Shown: positions 1 to 5,902, numbered from the stretch's first letter. The stretch is 7,978 nt of DNA from Planctomycetota bacterium (GCA_021818605.1 JAKAUH010000688.1:1-7978), one strand, 5' to 3'. Notes: a model not told the origin generated them from the sequence alone. Translations and numbers: made by a program.

Positions 1-310
1 CGAGCGAGTGGCGCTGCCGAACGTGGGCATCTACAGCGCGACCAAGTTCGCCCTCCAGGGCTTTACCCGGGCGTGGGCGCGCGACCTCGGCCCGCGGGGG
101 ATCACGGTCAACGCCGTCCAGCCCGGCCCGATCGACACCGACATGAACCCCGCCGCCGGCCGCTTCGCCGAGCATCAGCGCGGGATGACCAGCCTGCGCC
201 GGTTCGGCCGCGCCGAGGAGGTCGCCGAGGTCGTCGCCTTCCTCGCCTCACCCGCGTCCAGCTACGTCACGGGCGCAGTGTTCGACGTCGACGGCGGATC
301 CAACACATGA
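1..310 (+). CDS. SDR family NAD(P)-dependent oxidoreductase, C-terminal part (5' truncated)
   Basis: The reading frame is open from the window edge (first whole codon at 2-4) to a TGA at 308-310, so only about the last 100 residues are seen; the N-terminal Rossmann nucleotide-binding motif and the catalytic Ser lie outside. Visible hallmarks of classical short-chain dehydrogenases are the active-site Tyr-x-x-x-Lys in IYSATK, the ITVNAVQPGPIDTDMNP strand and loop that packs on the cofactor, and the closing VTGAVFDVDGGSNT, typical of the end of FabG-like enzymes. The PGPIDTDMNP loop and the following RRFGRAEEVAEVVAFLASP resemble the subgroup that contains E. coli BdcA, but substrate cannot be inferred from this tail. 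The GTG at position 8 is internal, not a start. The gene converges on the minus-strand gene ending at 701. Family assignment is secure; specific function is unknown. Confidence 0.93.
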   Translation, partial: ERVALPNVGIYSATKFALQGFTRAWARDLGPRGITVNAVQPGPIDTDMNPAAGRFAEHQRGMTSLRRFGRAEEVAEVVAFLASPASSYVTGAVFDVDGGSNT

Positions 311-402
311 GCTGCGGCGCGACCGGCGCCCTAGCGATTCGCACCGAGGCGTCTGCGCTCCGAGTTTGTCCGAGATTGCGCCGGGACGGTCTGACAGGAT
401 GG

Positions 403-446
403 GTGGAACCCACCCAGGTCAGGCCGTGGCAGGCGGTGGGTTTCAC
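403..446 (+). terminator. Hairpin downstream of SDR gene, possible terminator or 3' UTR structure
   Basis: Bases 403-414 (gtggaacccacc) pair with 435-446 (ggtgggtttcac) over 12 positions around a 20-base loop. The one non-Watson-Crick position, G406 with T443, is a G-U wobble only if the plus strand is transcribed; on the minus strand it would be a C-A mismatch. That favours a structure in the RNA leaving the SDR gene. There is no T-run after it, so classical intrinsic termination is not shown. The 93-base distance from the stop codon is long for a terminator. Confidence 0.35.
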
Positions 447-470
447 GCATCGTACGAGACGCTGTTACCC

Positions 471-478
471 TGCGTGAC
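471..478. repeat. Left copy of 8-bp direct repeat (putative target-site duplication)
   Basis: The bases are tgcgtgac, identical to 608-615 on the other side of the inverted-repeat element and at the same 3-base distance from the perfect arm. The sequence tcacgca at 443-449 is the complement of the first seven bases, so some local self-similarity exists apart from the insertion model. Confidence 0.5.
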
Positions 479-607
479 ACTGTTCGGCGCGGGTCTCCGA
501 CGCGCCGGAACGCCGGACCGAAGGTGTCCCGCATGTGAAGGCCAGAGGACTCGCGGGACACCTTCGGTCATGGGCCCGGCGGGATCATGAGACCCGCGCC
601 GAACCTT
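479..607. mobile_element. Candidate MITE with terminal inverted repeats and 8-bp target-site duplication
   Basis: The outer arms match perfectly over 16 bp: gttcggcgcgggtctc at 482-497 and its complement at 589-604. Further in, a second perfect 17-bp arm pair (516-532 with 553-569) closes a 20-base loop, and a 6-bp block (503-508 with 576-581) pairs between them. Directly outside, the 8-mer tgcgtgac occurs at 471-478 and again at 608-615, each 3 bases from the perfect arm. This symmetric arrangement is what insertion of a small transposon with an 8-bp duplication leaves behind. There is no transposase or room for one, so any movement would need an enzyme acting in trans. The outermost 3 bases of the ends (act versus aag) match at only one position, which is atypical for active ends. 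The element could instead be a large structured RNA or a bidirectional terminator. Confidence 0.5.
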
Positions 608-615
608 TGCGTGAC
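608..615. repeat. Right copy of 8-bp direct repeat (putative target-site duplication)
   Basis: The bases are tgcgtgac, the partner of 471-478. Identity stops after these eight bases on both sides (c470 versus t607 before; a479 versus c616 after), so the duplication length is well defined at 8. Confidence 0.5.
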
Positions 616-643
616 CATCGCCGGGCGACTGGAGGTGTTGACC

Positions 644-666
644 GGCGGGCGACGCTGATGCCCACC
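644..666 (-). terminator. Hairpin downstream of the large minus-strand gene, possible terminator
   Basis: Bases 644-650 (ggcgggc) oppose 660-666 (gcccacc) around a 9-base loop. The single irregular position (C646 and A664) becomes a U-G wobble in minus-strand RNA, giving a continuous 7-bp stem there but not on the plus strand. It lies about 35 bases past the stop codon of the large protein, a plausible place for transcript ending. No T-run follows, so the call is tentative. Confidence 0.3.
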
Positions 667-700
667 CTAGGTCATGCGGCCGCCCTGCCGAGACCGACTC

Positions 701-3700
701 TCAGTAGCTATTCCCCCGTAGCGGCGGCCCGTAGCCGTGGAGCGGGAGCCAGTAGACATCCACCGGCACCATGTCGCCGGGGCGGTAGTAGCCCAGGTCA
801 TACTGGGCTTCCCAGGGTGGGTCCATGATCGCGTTGTACGGCAAGGCGGCGATCTGGAGCGCCATCAGGCCGGCCGAGAAGAACGGCTGGATGATCTGGT
901 TCCGCTGCGTGGACTGCTTGGGATCGTCGACCGGGTAGCTGAGGAACCGGCCCATCGGCCCGACAAACTGCTCGACCGGATGTCCGTAGCGTTCGAGGAC
1001 GGCATCCTGGAAGTACAGCGGCAGGTGGCAGGTCGCCGCGGCCGCGAAGTACTTGCGCTGCGGGCTCCAGTTCCGCGCCGCGAGGGGGACCCAGTCCTCG
1101 GGAACCGGGATGGCCTTGATCGGGCGGGCCTCGGCCGGGCTGGGGGCGCGGCTGATGTCATACGTTTGGCTCTGGAGGTTGGACGTGCTCCCCTCTCCGC
1201 GAAGGCTCATGCCTCCGCCGCCTTCACCGCCGCCGCGGGCGCGGCCCCGCGGCAGCCCGCCCTGCATCTGGTTGCGGAGCTGCTCGTCTCGCTCCATCCG
1301 CTTCATGAAATCGGTGACCCGCGCCTCCTGTTCAGGCCGAAGGGTCGAGGGCGGGAGATTCTGCCTGGGCAACAGGAAGCCCGCGCCCGCCGAGGAGCGG
1401 GTCGTCTGCCCCCGTCCCGACCCAGCGCCGGCGGACGACACCGACCCAGGTCCGGCCTCGGCTACGGCTGGACTCGCGCCGGCAGTCGGATTCCCACTGG
1501 CATTGGCACTGGCACTGGCATTCGCATCCCCGGCGCCCGCGGCTGCATCGGGCTGCGGCACCGGAATCGGCCGCTCATCGGCAGTCGCGACCCCTTCGAC
1601 AGGCGCCGAGATATCGGCGCCGGCGGACGCGGTGGCCGGGGCGTCCTCGGCGCGGGCGGACGGGACCGTCGCACTGGCCGTGGCCGTTGGATCGGTCGCG
1701 GCGGCAGGCTCGGTCGGCTGGGCCGGCGTCGCCGGATTCGCGGTGGAGTCCGCCGGCATCCGCGCAGGGGCCGGAGCCGCGGCCTGAGGGTCCGTCGCGC
1801 CCACGTCGGGCAGCGGCGGCAACGCCTCGTCGCCTGTTCCCGACGAGGGCGTGGGCGCCGTTACCTCGGCCGGAGCCGGGGTGACAGCCGGAGCCGGGGC
1901 CGGGTCAGCCGCGCCCAGGGCCATGTCGGCGGGCAACGGGGGCAACGCGCTCGGATCCGCGGGCTGCGCCGGCTCATTTCCGGGCGTGGCGCCGGGGTCG
2001 CCTGCGGGTGCCGGGGCCGGATTCGGAGTCGGATCCGGGTCGGTTGCCTCGGCGGGCGGGCCCGATGCGGGCGTCGAGCTGGCCGCCGGCATCGCGGCCG
2101 GAGCCGGAGCCGTGTCGGCCGCGCCCGGAGCGGCTTCGCGGCCCAGATCAGCGGGAAGCGGCGGAAGGTCGTTGAGGAGCGGGCCCGGCGCCGGGACGGC
2201 CGGATCGGCCGCGGGCGATAGAGCGACGGCCGGATCGGCCGCGGGAGCGGTCGTGATCGCAGGAGCGGCGCCGGCCGCGGTCGGCGCGGGGGACCCGGCA
2301 GCCGCCGGGTCCGGCGGTGCCTCGGCGCTCTCGCGATGCGCCGGGCCGGCCGACGCATCGCCGCCAAGCGGCGGCAATGGAGCAGCTTCCGGCTCGGCGC
2401 CGGCGGCCGAGGGCAATCGGGTTGGCTCGGGAGCCGGCGCCGGAGCAGGCTCTGCGGCCGCTGCCGGGGCTTCAACCGCGGGCGCGACGACATTGACGGC
2501 AGCCGCGGGGTCTGCCGGATCAACCGCGGGCGAGGGCGCCGTCGCTGCCGATGCGTTCGGCGCGTCGGGCCTCGTCATGGCCGCGGGCACGAGCGCGTCG
2601 GTCGCCGGAGCCGGGTTTGCGCCGGGCTTCGGGCTCTCGGGCGCCGGTGCCGCCGCGTGATCGGCCGACGGGGTCAGCGAAACGGCCGGAGACGACGATG
2701 GCGGGGCCGATGCTGGACCGGCCGGCACATCGAGCGCGGGAGCCGGTGAGGCCGGCTCGTTCGCGGCCGCGGGCGCCGAAGCCGGCGCGGCCGCCGAGAC
2801 CGGCGGCTGGGCCGGCGTCGAGTCGGGCGTCTCGAGCAGGATCGGCGCCGGAGCGGCCTGCGCCGGGATGGGCGCGGGCGTGCTGCCGGCCAATCCGGCG
2901 GCCGAGGGCGTCTCGGTCGAGGCAACAGCGGGCGGCTGCGGTGATGTGGCGGCCGGCTCGGTCGTCGTCGCTGTCGCTGTCGCGATCGTTGCGGACGTCG
3001 GCGCATCAACGGCGGGTGGCGCCGCTGCGGCCGGCCGGCCGCCAGCCGGAACCGCTGGCTGGTTGGACTCGGGCGTCGTCGGAATGGCCGTCAGCGAGGG
3101 AATCCCAGGCGCATCGAGCGTGGGGATCTCGCCTCCGGACAACTGGGGCTCGCCCGGCGGCGGCGTGGAAGGCCCACCAGCCGCGGCTCCTGCACCACCC
3201 GCAGGCATGGCGCCGGCACTGGCGCTAGCGTTCGTCACGCCCGGCTGACCCGGGCCGAGATCATCCCCCTCGGCACTGGCGAGCCGGATCGGATCGCCCG
3301 CGGCCTCGCCGACGGCGGGCCGAACCGGAGTGCGTCCAGCGGCCGCACGAGCACCCGCCGCGCCTGTGTCCCTGGGCACTTCGGCCGAGGCCAGCGAACG
3401 CGTCGCCACGGCGGCCGGCGAGGTGGGCGACGGCCGCGACCAGTTGCCTCGCGTCGTCCGGGGCCACGCCGACGCAACGGCGGTGGACTGCATGTCGTGC
3501 CGCACCGGGGCAAATCCCCCGCGGTCGTGGCCCTGGTTGCGATCGGAGAGCGCGTACGGCGTCCTCGAGCCGACAGCCGCACGCAGGCCCGCCTGAGCCT
3601 GCTCGATCCCCCGCCGCAGATCCTGCTTCTCGCGATGCGTCAACTCCTTCTGGCGCGACTCGGCCTCGCGCAGGTACTTGAGCGAGCGCTCATATTGCTG

Positions 3701-3916
3701 GTACTGGAGATAATCCAGCCCGTTGCGCAGCAGGTATCGCGCCCCGCGCGTGCCGGCAGCGCCGTACAGGGGTGGCTCGGAGGCCGCCCCCGACGCGCCG
3801 GAGGATCCGGCCCCCGGACCACCCCCCGAGTAGGGCGCCTGCTGCGCCAGGACGATGGAGGCTGTCAGCCCCACGCCCAGCGTCCCCGCGATCCATGCCG
3901 ACCTTTTGCGACGCAC
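701..3916 (-). CDS. Large secreted Ala/Pro-rich protein with TPR-like N-terminus and conserved planctomycete C-terminal domain; function unknown
   Basis: This 1071-residue protein starts at a GTG that has a strong Shine-Dalgarno sequence six bases upstream. Residues 1-24 are a signal peptide (basic MRRKR, hydrophobic core, VLA cleavage site), so it is exported. Residues about 58-116 (NGLDYLQYQQYERSLKYLREAE, then a second helical stretch) look like a tetratricopeptide-type helical pair. From about 117 to 845 the chain is low complexity, dominated by Ala, Pro, Ser, Thr and Gly, and probably disordered. It contains four LPPL-type motifs and a 10-residue duplication. Residues 848-925 are charged, then Gly-rich. 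Residues about 930-1071 form a compact domain with CHLPLYF, LERYG, a hydrophobic FFSAGLMALQIAALPYN stretch and a YDLGYYRPGD tail. I recall this block from planctomycete hypothetical proteins. A role as a cell-envelope or scaffold protein is inference only. The gene lies 251 bases downstream of guaB and is probably transcribed separately. Confidence 0.85.
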   Translation of the reverse strand: MRRKRSAWIAGTLGVGLTASIVLAQQAPYSGGGPGAGSSGASGAASEPPLYGAAGTRGARYLLRNGLDYLQYQQYERSLKYLREAESRQKELTHREKQDLRRGIEQAQAGLRAAVGSRTPYALSDRNQGHDRGGFAPVRHDMQSTAVASAWPRTTRGNWSRPSPTSPAAVATRSLASAEVPRDTGAAGARAAAGRTPVRPAVGEAAGDPIRLASAEGDDLGPGQPGVTNASASAGAMPAGGAGAAAGGPSTPPPGEPQLSGGEIPTLDAPGIPSLTAIPTTPESNQPAVPAGGRPAAAAPPAVDAPTSATIATATATTTEPAATSPQPPAVASTETPSAAGLAGSTPAPIPAQAAPAPILLETPDSTPAQPPVSAAAPASAPAAANEPASPAPALDVPAGPASAPPSSSPAVSLTPSADHAAAPAPESPKPGANPAPATDALVPAAMTRPDAPNASAATAPSPAVDPADPAAAVNVVAPAVEAPAAAAEPAPAPAPEPTRLPSAAGAEPEAAPLPPLGGDASAGPAHRESAEAPPDPAAAGSPAPTAAGAAPAITTAPAADPAVALSPAADPAVPAPGPLLNDLPPLPADLGREAAPGAADTAPAPAAMPAASSTPASGPPAEATDPDPTPNPAPAPAGDPGATPGNEPAQPADPSALPPLPADMALGAADPAPAPAVTPAPAEVTAPTPSSGTGDEALPPLPDVGATDPQAAAPAPARMPADSTANPATPAQPTEPAAATDPTATASATVPSARAEDAPATASAGADISAPVEGVATADERPIPVPQPDAAAGAGDANASASANASGNPTAGASPAVAEAGPGSVSSAGAGSGRGQTTRSSAGAGFLLPRQNLPPSTLRPEQEARVTDFMKRMERDEQLRNQMQGGLPRGRARGGGEGGGGMSLRGEGSTSNLQSQTYDISRAPSPAEARPIKAIPVPEDWVPLAARNWSPQRKYFAAAATCHLPLYFQDAVLERYGHPVEQFVGPMGRFLSYPVDDPKQSTQRNQIIQPFFSAGLMALQIAALPYNAIMDPPWEAQYDLGYYRPGDMVPVDVYWLPLHGYGPPLRGNSY
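1805..2377 (-). repeat. Four LPPL-type motifs spaced through the low-complexity linker
   Basis: Within the Ala/Pro-rich linker the motif LPPL recurs at residues 514, 584, 658 and 699. Three copies extend to LPPLPAD or LPPLPD; the first reads LPPLGGD. Each is followed by a Gly/Ala stretch, and three of the four then lead into an APAPA run. The spacings are 70, 74 and 41 residues, so this is a loose repeat rather than a tight tandem array. Such motifs may be docking points for a partner or relics of linker growth by duplication. Confidence 0.6.
2195..2245. repeat. 30-bp period direct repeat inside the linker coding region
   Basis: The 21 bases at 2195-2215 (gacggccggatcggccgcgg plus g) recur exactly at 2225-2245. 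The 30-base period keeps the frame and gives PAADPAV twice, at residues 558-564 and 568-574. Exact identity at DNA level points to a fairly recent in-frame duplication. Confidence 0.8.
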
Positions 3917-3922
3917 GCCAAG

Positions 3923-3929
3923 CCTCCTT
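3923..3929 (-). promoter_or_regulatory. Shine-Dalgarno sequence of the large secreted protein
   Basis: In minus-strand sense the site reads AAGGAGG, a perfect anti-16S match, with six bases between it and the GTG at 3914-3916. It fixes GTG as the start and supports the signal peptide at the very N-terminus. Confidence 0.85.
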
Positions 3930-3951
3930 GCTTTCTGCTCGCTTCGCTCGC

Positions 3952-3993
3952 CAGTGTTCCGTTTTCAGTGTTCCGTTTTCAGTTTTCAGTGTC
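3952..3993. repeat. Heptad repeat array, left (upstream of the large protein)
   Basis: Six 7-base units run in register: CAGTGTT, CCGTTTT, CAGTGTT, CCGTTTT, CAGTTTT, CAGTGTC. The first four form two identical 14-base units. The array lies 35 bases upstream of the GTG start of the large gene, where it would be in that gene's 5' leader or promoter. The low GC of the units contrasts with the surroundings. It is too short-period for CRISPR and has no spacers. Confidence 0.75.
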
Positions 3994-4067
3994 TCCTGGT
4001 CGGAGGCTCTCCCATAACAGGCCGGCGGATCGTTCAATGAAGCCGGCTTCCCGATCCTGGTTTGATT

Positions 4068-4136
4068 TGACTGGACGATGTCGCGACCTCGGCCATCATG
4101 CACCCCAGACGAGTGGAGAGCGACCGCATCCAGTCA
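4068..4136. repeat. Imperfect inverted repeat between the two heptad arrays
   Basis: Bases 4068-4084 match the complement of 4120-4136 at 14 of 17 positions, including a perfect outer 8-mer (tgactgga with tccagtca); the loop is 35 bases. It lies between guaB and the next gene, but no T-run follows on the minus strand, so it is not a clear terminator. The rest of 3994-4143 shows no gene. Confidence 0.5.
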
Positions 4137-4143
4137 GCGTCTG

Positions 4144-4167
4144 AACGGAAAACGGAAAACGGAAAAC
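4144..4167. repeat. Heptad repeat array, right, inverted, abutting the guaB stop
   Basis: Three perfect AACGGAA units (4144-4164) followed by AAC end immediately before the guaB stop codon at 4168-4170. In the opposite sense the unit is TTCCGTT, the same phrase found in the left array, so the two arrays face each other across about 150 bases. Read from the right (4173 leftwards) and from the left (3952 rightwards), both begin with CAGTG and then alternate TTCCG and TTTT phrases. Confidence 0.7.
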
Positions 4168-5679
4168 TCACTGCCGACTCCCTTCACTCTCATTGGCGAA
4201 GCTGGAGTAATTGGGGGCTTCCTGAGTGATCACGATATTGTGCGGGTGGCCTTCCTGGACGGCGGCGCCGGTGACCTGGATGAAGCGGGCGCGGGTGCGG
4301 AGTTCCTCGATGGTACGGGCTCCGCAATATCCCATGCCGGCCCGCAGGCCGCCGACGAGCTGGAAGACAAAATCCGCCAGCGGGCCCTTGTAAGGGACGC
4401 GGCCCTCGACGCCCTCCGGAACGAGCTTGTGACCCACCGCGGCCTCGCCGTCCTTGCCGGCGTTCCGCGCGGCGCTGGGTTCCTGGCGATAGCGCTCGTG
4501 CGACCCCCTGGCCATCGCGCCTAGCGACCCCATGCCGCGATATGACTTGAAGCTGCGGCCGCGGTAGATGATCGTCTCCCCCGGGCTCTCGGCGAGCCCG
4601 GCGAACAGCCCGCCGATCATGACAGCGTGCGCTCCGGCGGCCAGGGCCTTGGTGATATCGCCCGAATACCGAATGCCGCCGTCGGCGATGATCGGCACCC
4701 GGCCGGCCGCCGCCTTGGCCGACTGGTGGATCGCCGTGATCTGCGGCACACCGACGCCCGAGACGACGCGAGTTGTGCATATGCTCCCGGGGCCTATGCC
4801 GACCTTGACAGCATCCGCCCCCGCGTCGATCAGGGCGCGGGTCCCCTCGCCGGTCGCCACGTTCCCGGCCACGACCTGGATGTCGTAGTCCTTCTTGATC
4901 CGCCTCACCGTCTCGATCACGTTTTTGCTGTGGCCGTGCGCTGAATCCACCACCAGGACATCAACCCCGGCCTCCAGCAGCGACGAGATCCGCTCGTAAT
5001 CGTGGACACCGACCGCCGCGCCGACGCGTAGCCGCCCCCGGCTGTCCTTGCAGGCATGCGGATAGCGGTACAGCTTGTCGATGTCCTTGATGGTGATGAG
5101 ACCCTTCAGCCGATATTCATCGTCAACCAGCAGAAGTTTCTCCACCTTGTTTTTCGTCAAAATCTGATCGGCTTCCTCGAGACCGGTATCCGCCGGCGCC
5201 GTGACCAGATTCGTCTTGGTCATGACCTCCTCGATGCGGATATCATTCGACTCGAGGAACCGCAGGTCGCGACGGGTGAGGATGCCGCGCAGAAACCCGT
5301 CGACGGTGATGGGCACGCCCGAGATATTGTGTCCCCGCATGATCTTGCGCGCCTCGCCGACGGTCGCGTCGGGAGGAAGCGTGATCGGATCCACGATGAT
5401 CCCGTTCTCGGACCGCTTGACCTTGTCGACCTCGCGCGTCTGCTCCTCGATCGACATGTTCTTGTGGATGACGCCCAGCCCGCCTTCCTGCGCCAGCGCG
5501 ATCGCCAACTCGGCCTCGGTGACCGTGTCCATCGGCGAGGACAGGATGGGGATGTTCATGTCGATCCGCGCGGTCAGGTGCGAGCGCGTGTCGGCCTCGT
5601 GCGGGAGCAGATCGGCGTAACCCGGCTCCAGAAGCACGTCGTCGAAGGTGATACCTTGATAGGCGATGCGGTCGTGCAT
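4168..5679 (-). CDS. guaB: Inosine-5'-monophosphate dehydrogenase
   Basis: GuaB oxidises IMP to XMP with NAD+, the committed step from the purine branch point to GMP, in the cytoplasm as a tetramer. The 503-residue chain is full length for the family. The N-terminal part has the usual TFDDVLLEP and ILSSPMDTVTE (residues 46-55). A pair of CBS domains (about 95-210) is inserted in the barrel and typically senses adenine and guanine nucleotides. The catalytic loop GPGSICTTR (296-304) carries the active-site Cys301; IADGGIRYSGD (331-341) binds the IMP phosphate; YRGMGSLGAM precedes the flap; the flap Arg-Tyr pair is in SHERYRQE (393-400); and GMGYCGA closes the site. The ATG at 5677-5679 has GGAG nine bases upstream and no competing start. 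Gaps of 223 bases upstream and 251 downstream suggest a single-gene unit. The stop codon directly abuts a heptad repeat array. Confidence 0.98.
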   Translation of the reverse strand: MHDRIAYQGITFDDVLLEPGYADLLPHEADTRSHLTARIDMNIPILSSPMDTVTEAELAIALAQEGGLGVIHKNMSIEEQTREVDKVKRSENGIIVDPITLPPDATVGEARKIMRGHNISGVPITVDGFLRGILTRRDLRFLESNDIRIEEVMTKTNLVTAPADTGLEEADQILTKNKVEKLLLVDDEYRLKGLITIKDIDKLYRYPHACKDSRGRLRVGAAVGVHDYERISSLLEAGVDVLVVDSAHGHSKNVIETVRRIKKDYDIQVVAGNVATGEGTRALIDAGADAVKVGIGPGSICTTRVVSGVGVPQITAIHQSAKAAAGRVPIIADGGIRYSGDITKALAAGAHAVMIGGLFAGLAESPGETIIYRGRSFKSYRGMGSLGAMARGSHERYRQEPSAARNAGKDGEAAVGHKLVPEGVEGRVPYKGPLADFVFQLVGGLRAGMGYCGARTIEELRTRARFIQVTGAAVQEGHPHNIVITQEAPNYSSFANESEGSRQ

Positions 5680-5795
5680 CGGGAAAAGCTCCGCTCGAAG
5701 CCCAGATCGGATTGGATCGGGCTAGCTCGACCGACGGGACGGGACGCATGCTCGATCGATCTGACGATACCACCGGCAGATAGGATCGAAAGGTC

Positions 5796-5807
5796 CGCGG
5801 CGCCGCG
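5796..5807. promoter_or_regulatory. Perfect 12-bp palindrome in the guaB leader, possible operator
   Basis: The bases cgcggcgccgcg are self-complementary and lie about 117 bases upstream of the guaB start, in the region where a promoter would be. A symmetric site there could bind a dimeric regulator. In GC-rich DNA such palindromes also arise by chance, so this is a weak call. Confidence 0.25.
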
Positions 5808-5846
5808 ATCAATGGGGTGGGTACAGGGGCCTTTCCTTGCTCATTA

Positions 5847-5866
5847 AACCCGGCGGAGGCCGGGCT
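5847..5866 (-). terminator. Terminator-like hairpin after the YfhO-like gene
   Basis: In minus-strand RNA, AGCCCGGC pairs with GCCGGGUU around a CUCC tetraloop: eight pairs including one G-U wobble. The stem is followed by UAAU rather than a long U-run. It begins 36 bases after the stop codon of the membrane-protein gene and 168 bases before guaB. It is a plausible intrinsic terminator separating the two genes, though the weak U-run lowers certainty. Confidence 0.45.
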
Positions 5867-5902
5867 GACAAGGGCAAGTGAGGCGCGATCGCCCGACAAC
5901 CG

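Larger units (their letters stand above)
311..700. other. Convergent intergenic region, no gene
   Basis: This gap lies between two convergent stop codons. Short frames cross it on both strands, but none has a ribosome-binding site or recognisable protein. It holds, in order: a 5-bp hairpin just after the SDR stop (316-320 with 326-330, no T-run); a 12-bp hairpin at 403-446; the inverted-repeat element at 479-607 with flanking direct repeats; and a 7-bp hairpin at 644-666. The sequence cccacccaggtca at 409-421 recurs with one inserted base at 661-674, suggesting a second layer of low-level repetition. Confidence 0.7.
5680..5902. other. Intergenic region upstream of guaB
   Basis: It contains the guaB ribosome-binding site (GGAG in minus sense at 5689-5692), a 12-bp perfect palindrome at 5796-5807, an 8-bp palindrome tcgatcga at 5751-5758, and the terminator-like hairpin of the upstream gene at 5847-5866. 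I could not place a convincing -35/-10 promoter pair and see no purine riboswitch-like structure. Confidence 0.6.

Noticed and set aside
8..10. GTG as start of a complete 100-residue protein
   Set aside because: The frame is open upstream to the window edge, and the product begins just before the SDR active-site Tyr, so this is an internal codon of a truncated gene.
366..590. Small plus-strand frame in the 311-700 gap
   Set aside because: It runs through the hairpin and half of the inverted-repeat element, has no ribosome-binding site, and shows no recognisable protein.
737..2221. 494-codon open frame on the plus strand
   Set aside because: It lies wholly antisense to the 1071-residue gene. 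Its product is Arg/Gly-rich without domains, as expected from the shadow of a GC-rich Ala/Pro coding region that rarely yields stop codons.
1851..2660. 269-codon plus-strand frame, Ala/Gly/Ser-rich
   Set aside because: It is the complementary reading of the Ala/Pro linker. It has no ribosome-binding site or family resemblance, and its repetitive composition follows from the opposite strand.
3952..3993. Possible CRISPR array
   Set aside because: The repeat unit is 7 or 14 bases with no spacers and no cas genes nearby; it is a short-period tandem repeat.
4078..4524. 148-codon plus-strand frame crossing the guaB 3' end
   Set aside because: Most of it is antisense to conserved guaB sequence, and the rest is repeat DNA. 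There is no supporting start signal.
5680..5846. Purine riboswitch or clear sigma-70 promoter before guaB
   Set aside because: I found no recognisable riboswitch core. TTGATC in minus sense has no well-spaced -10 partner, so no promoter is called.
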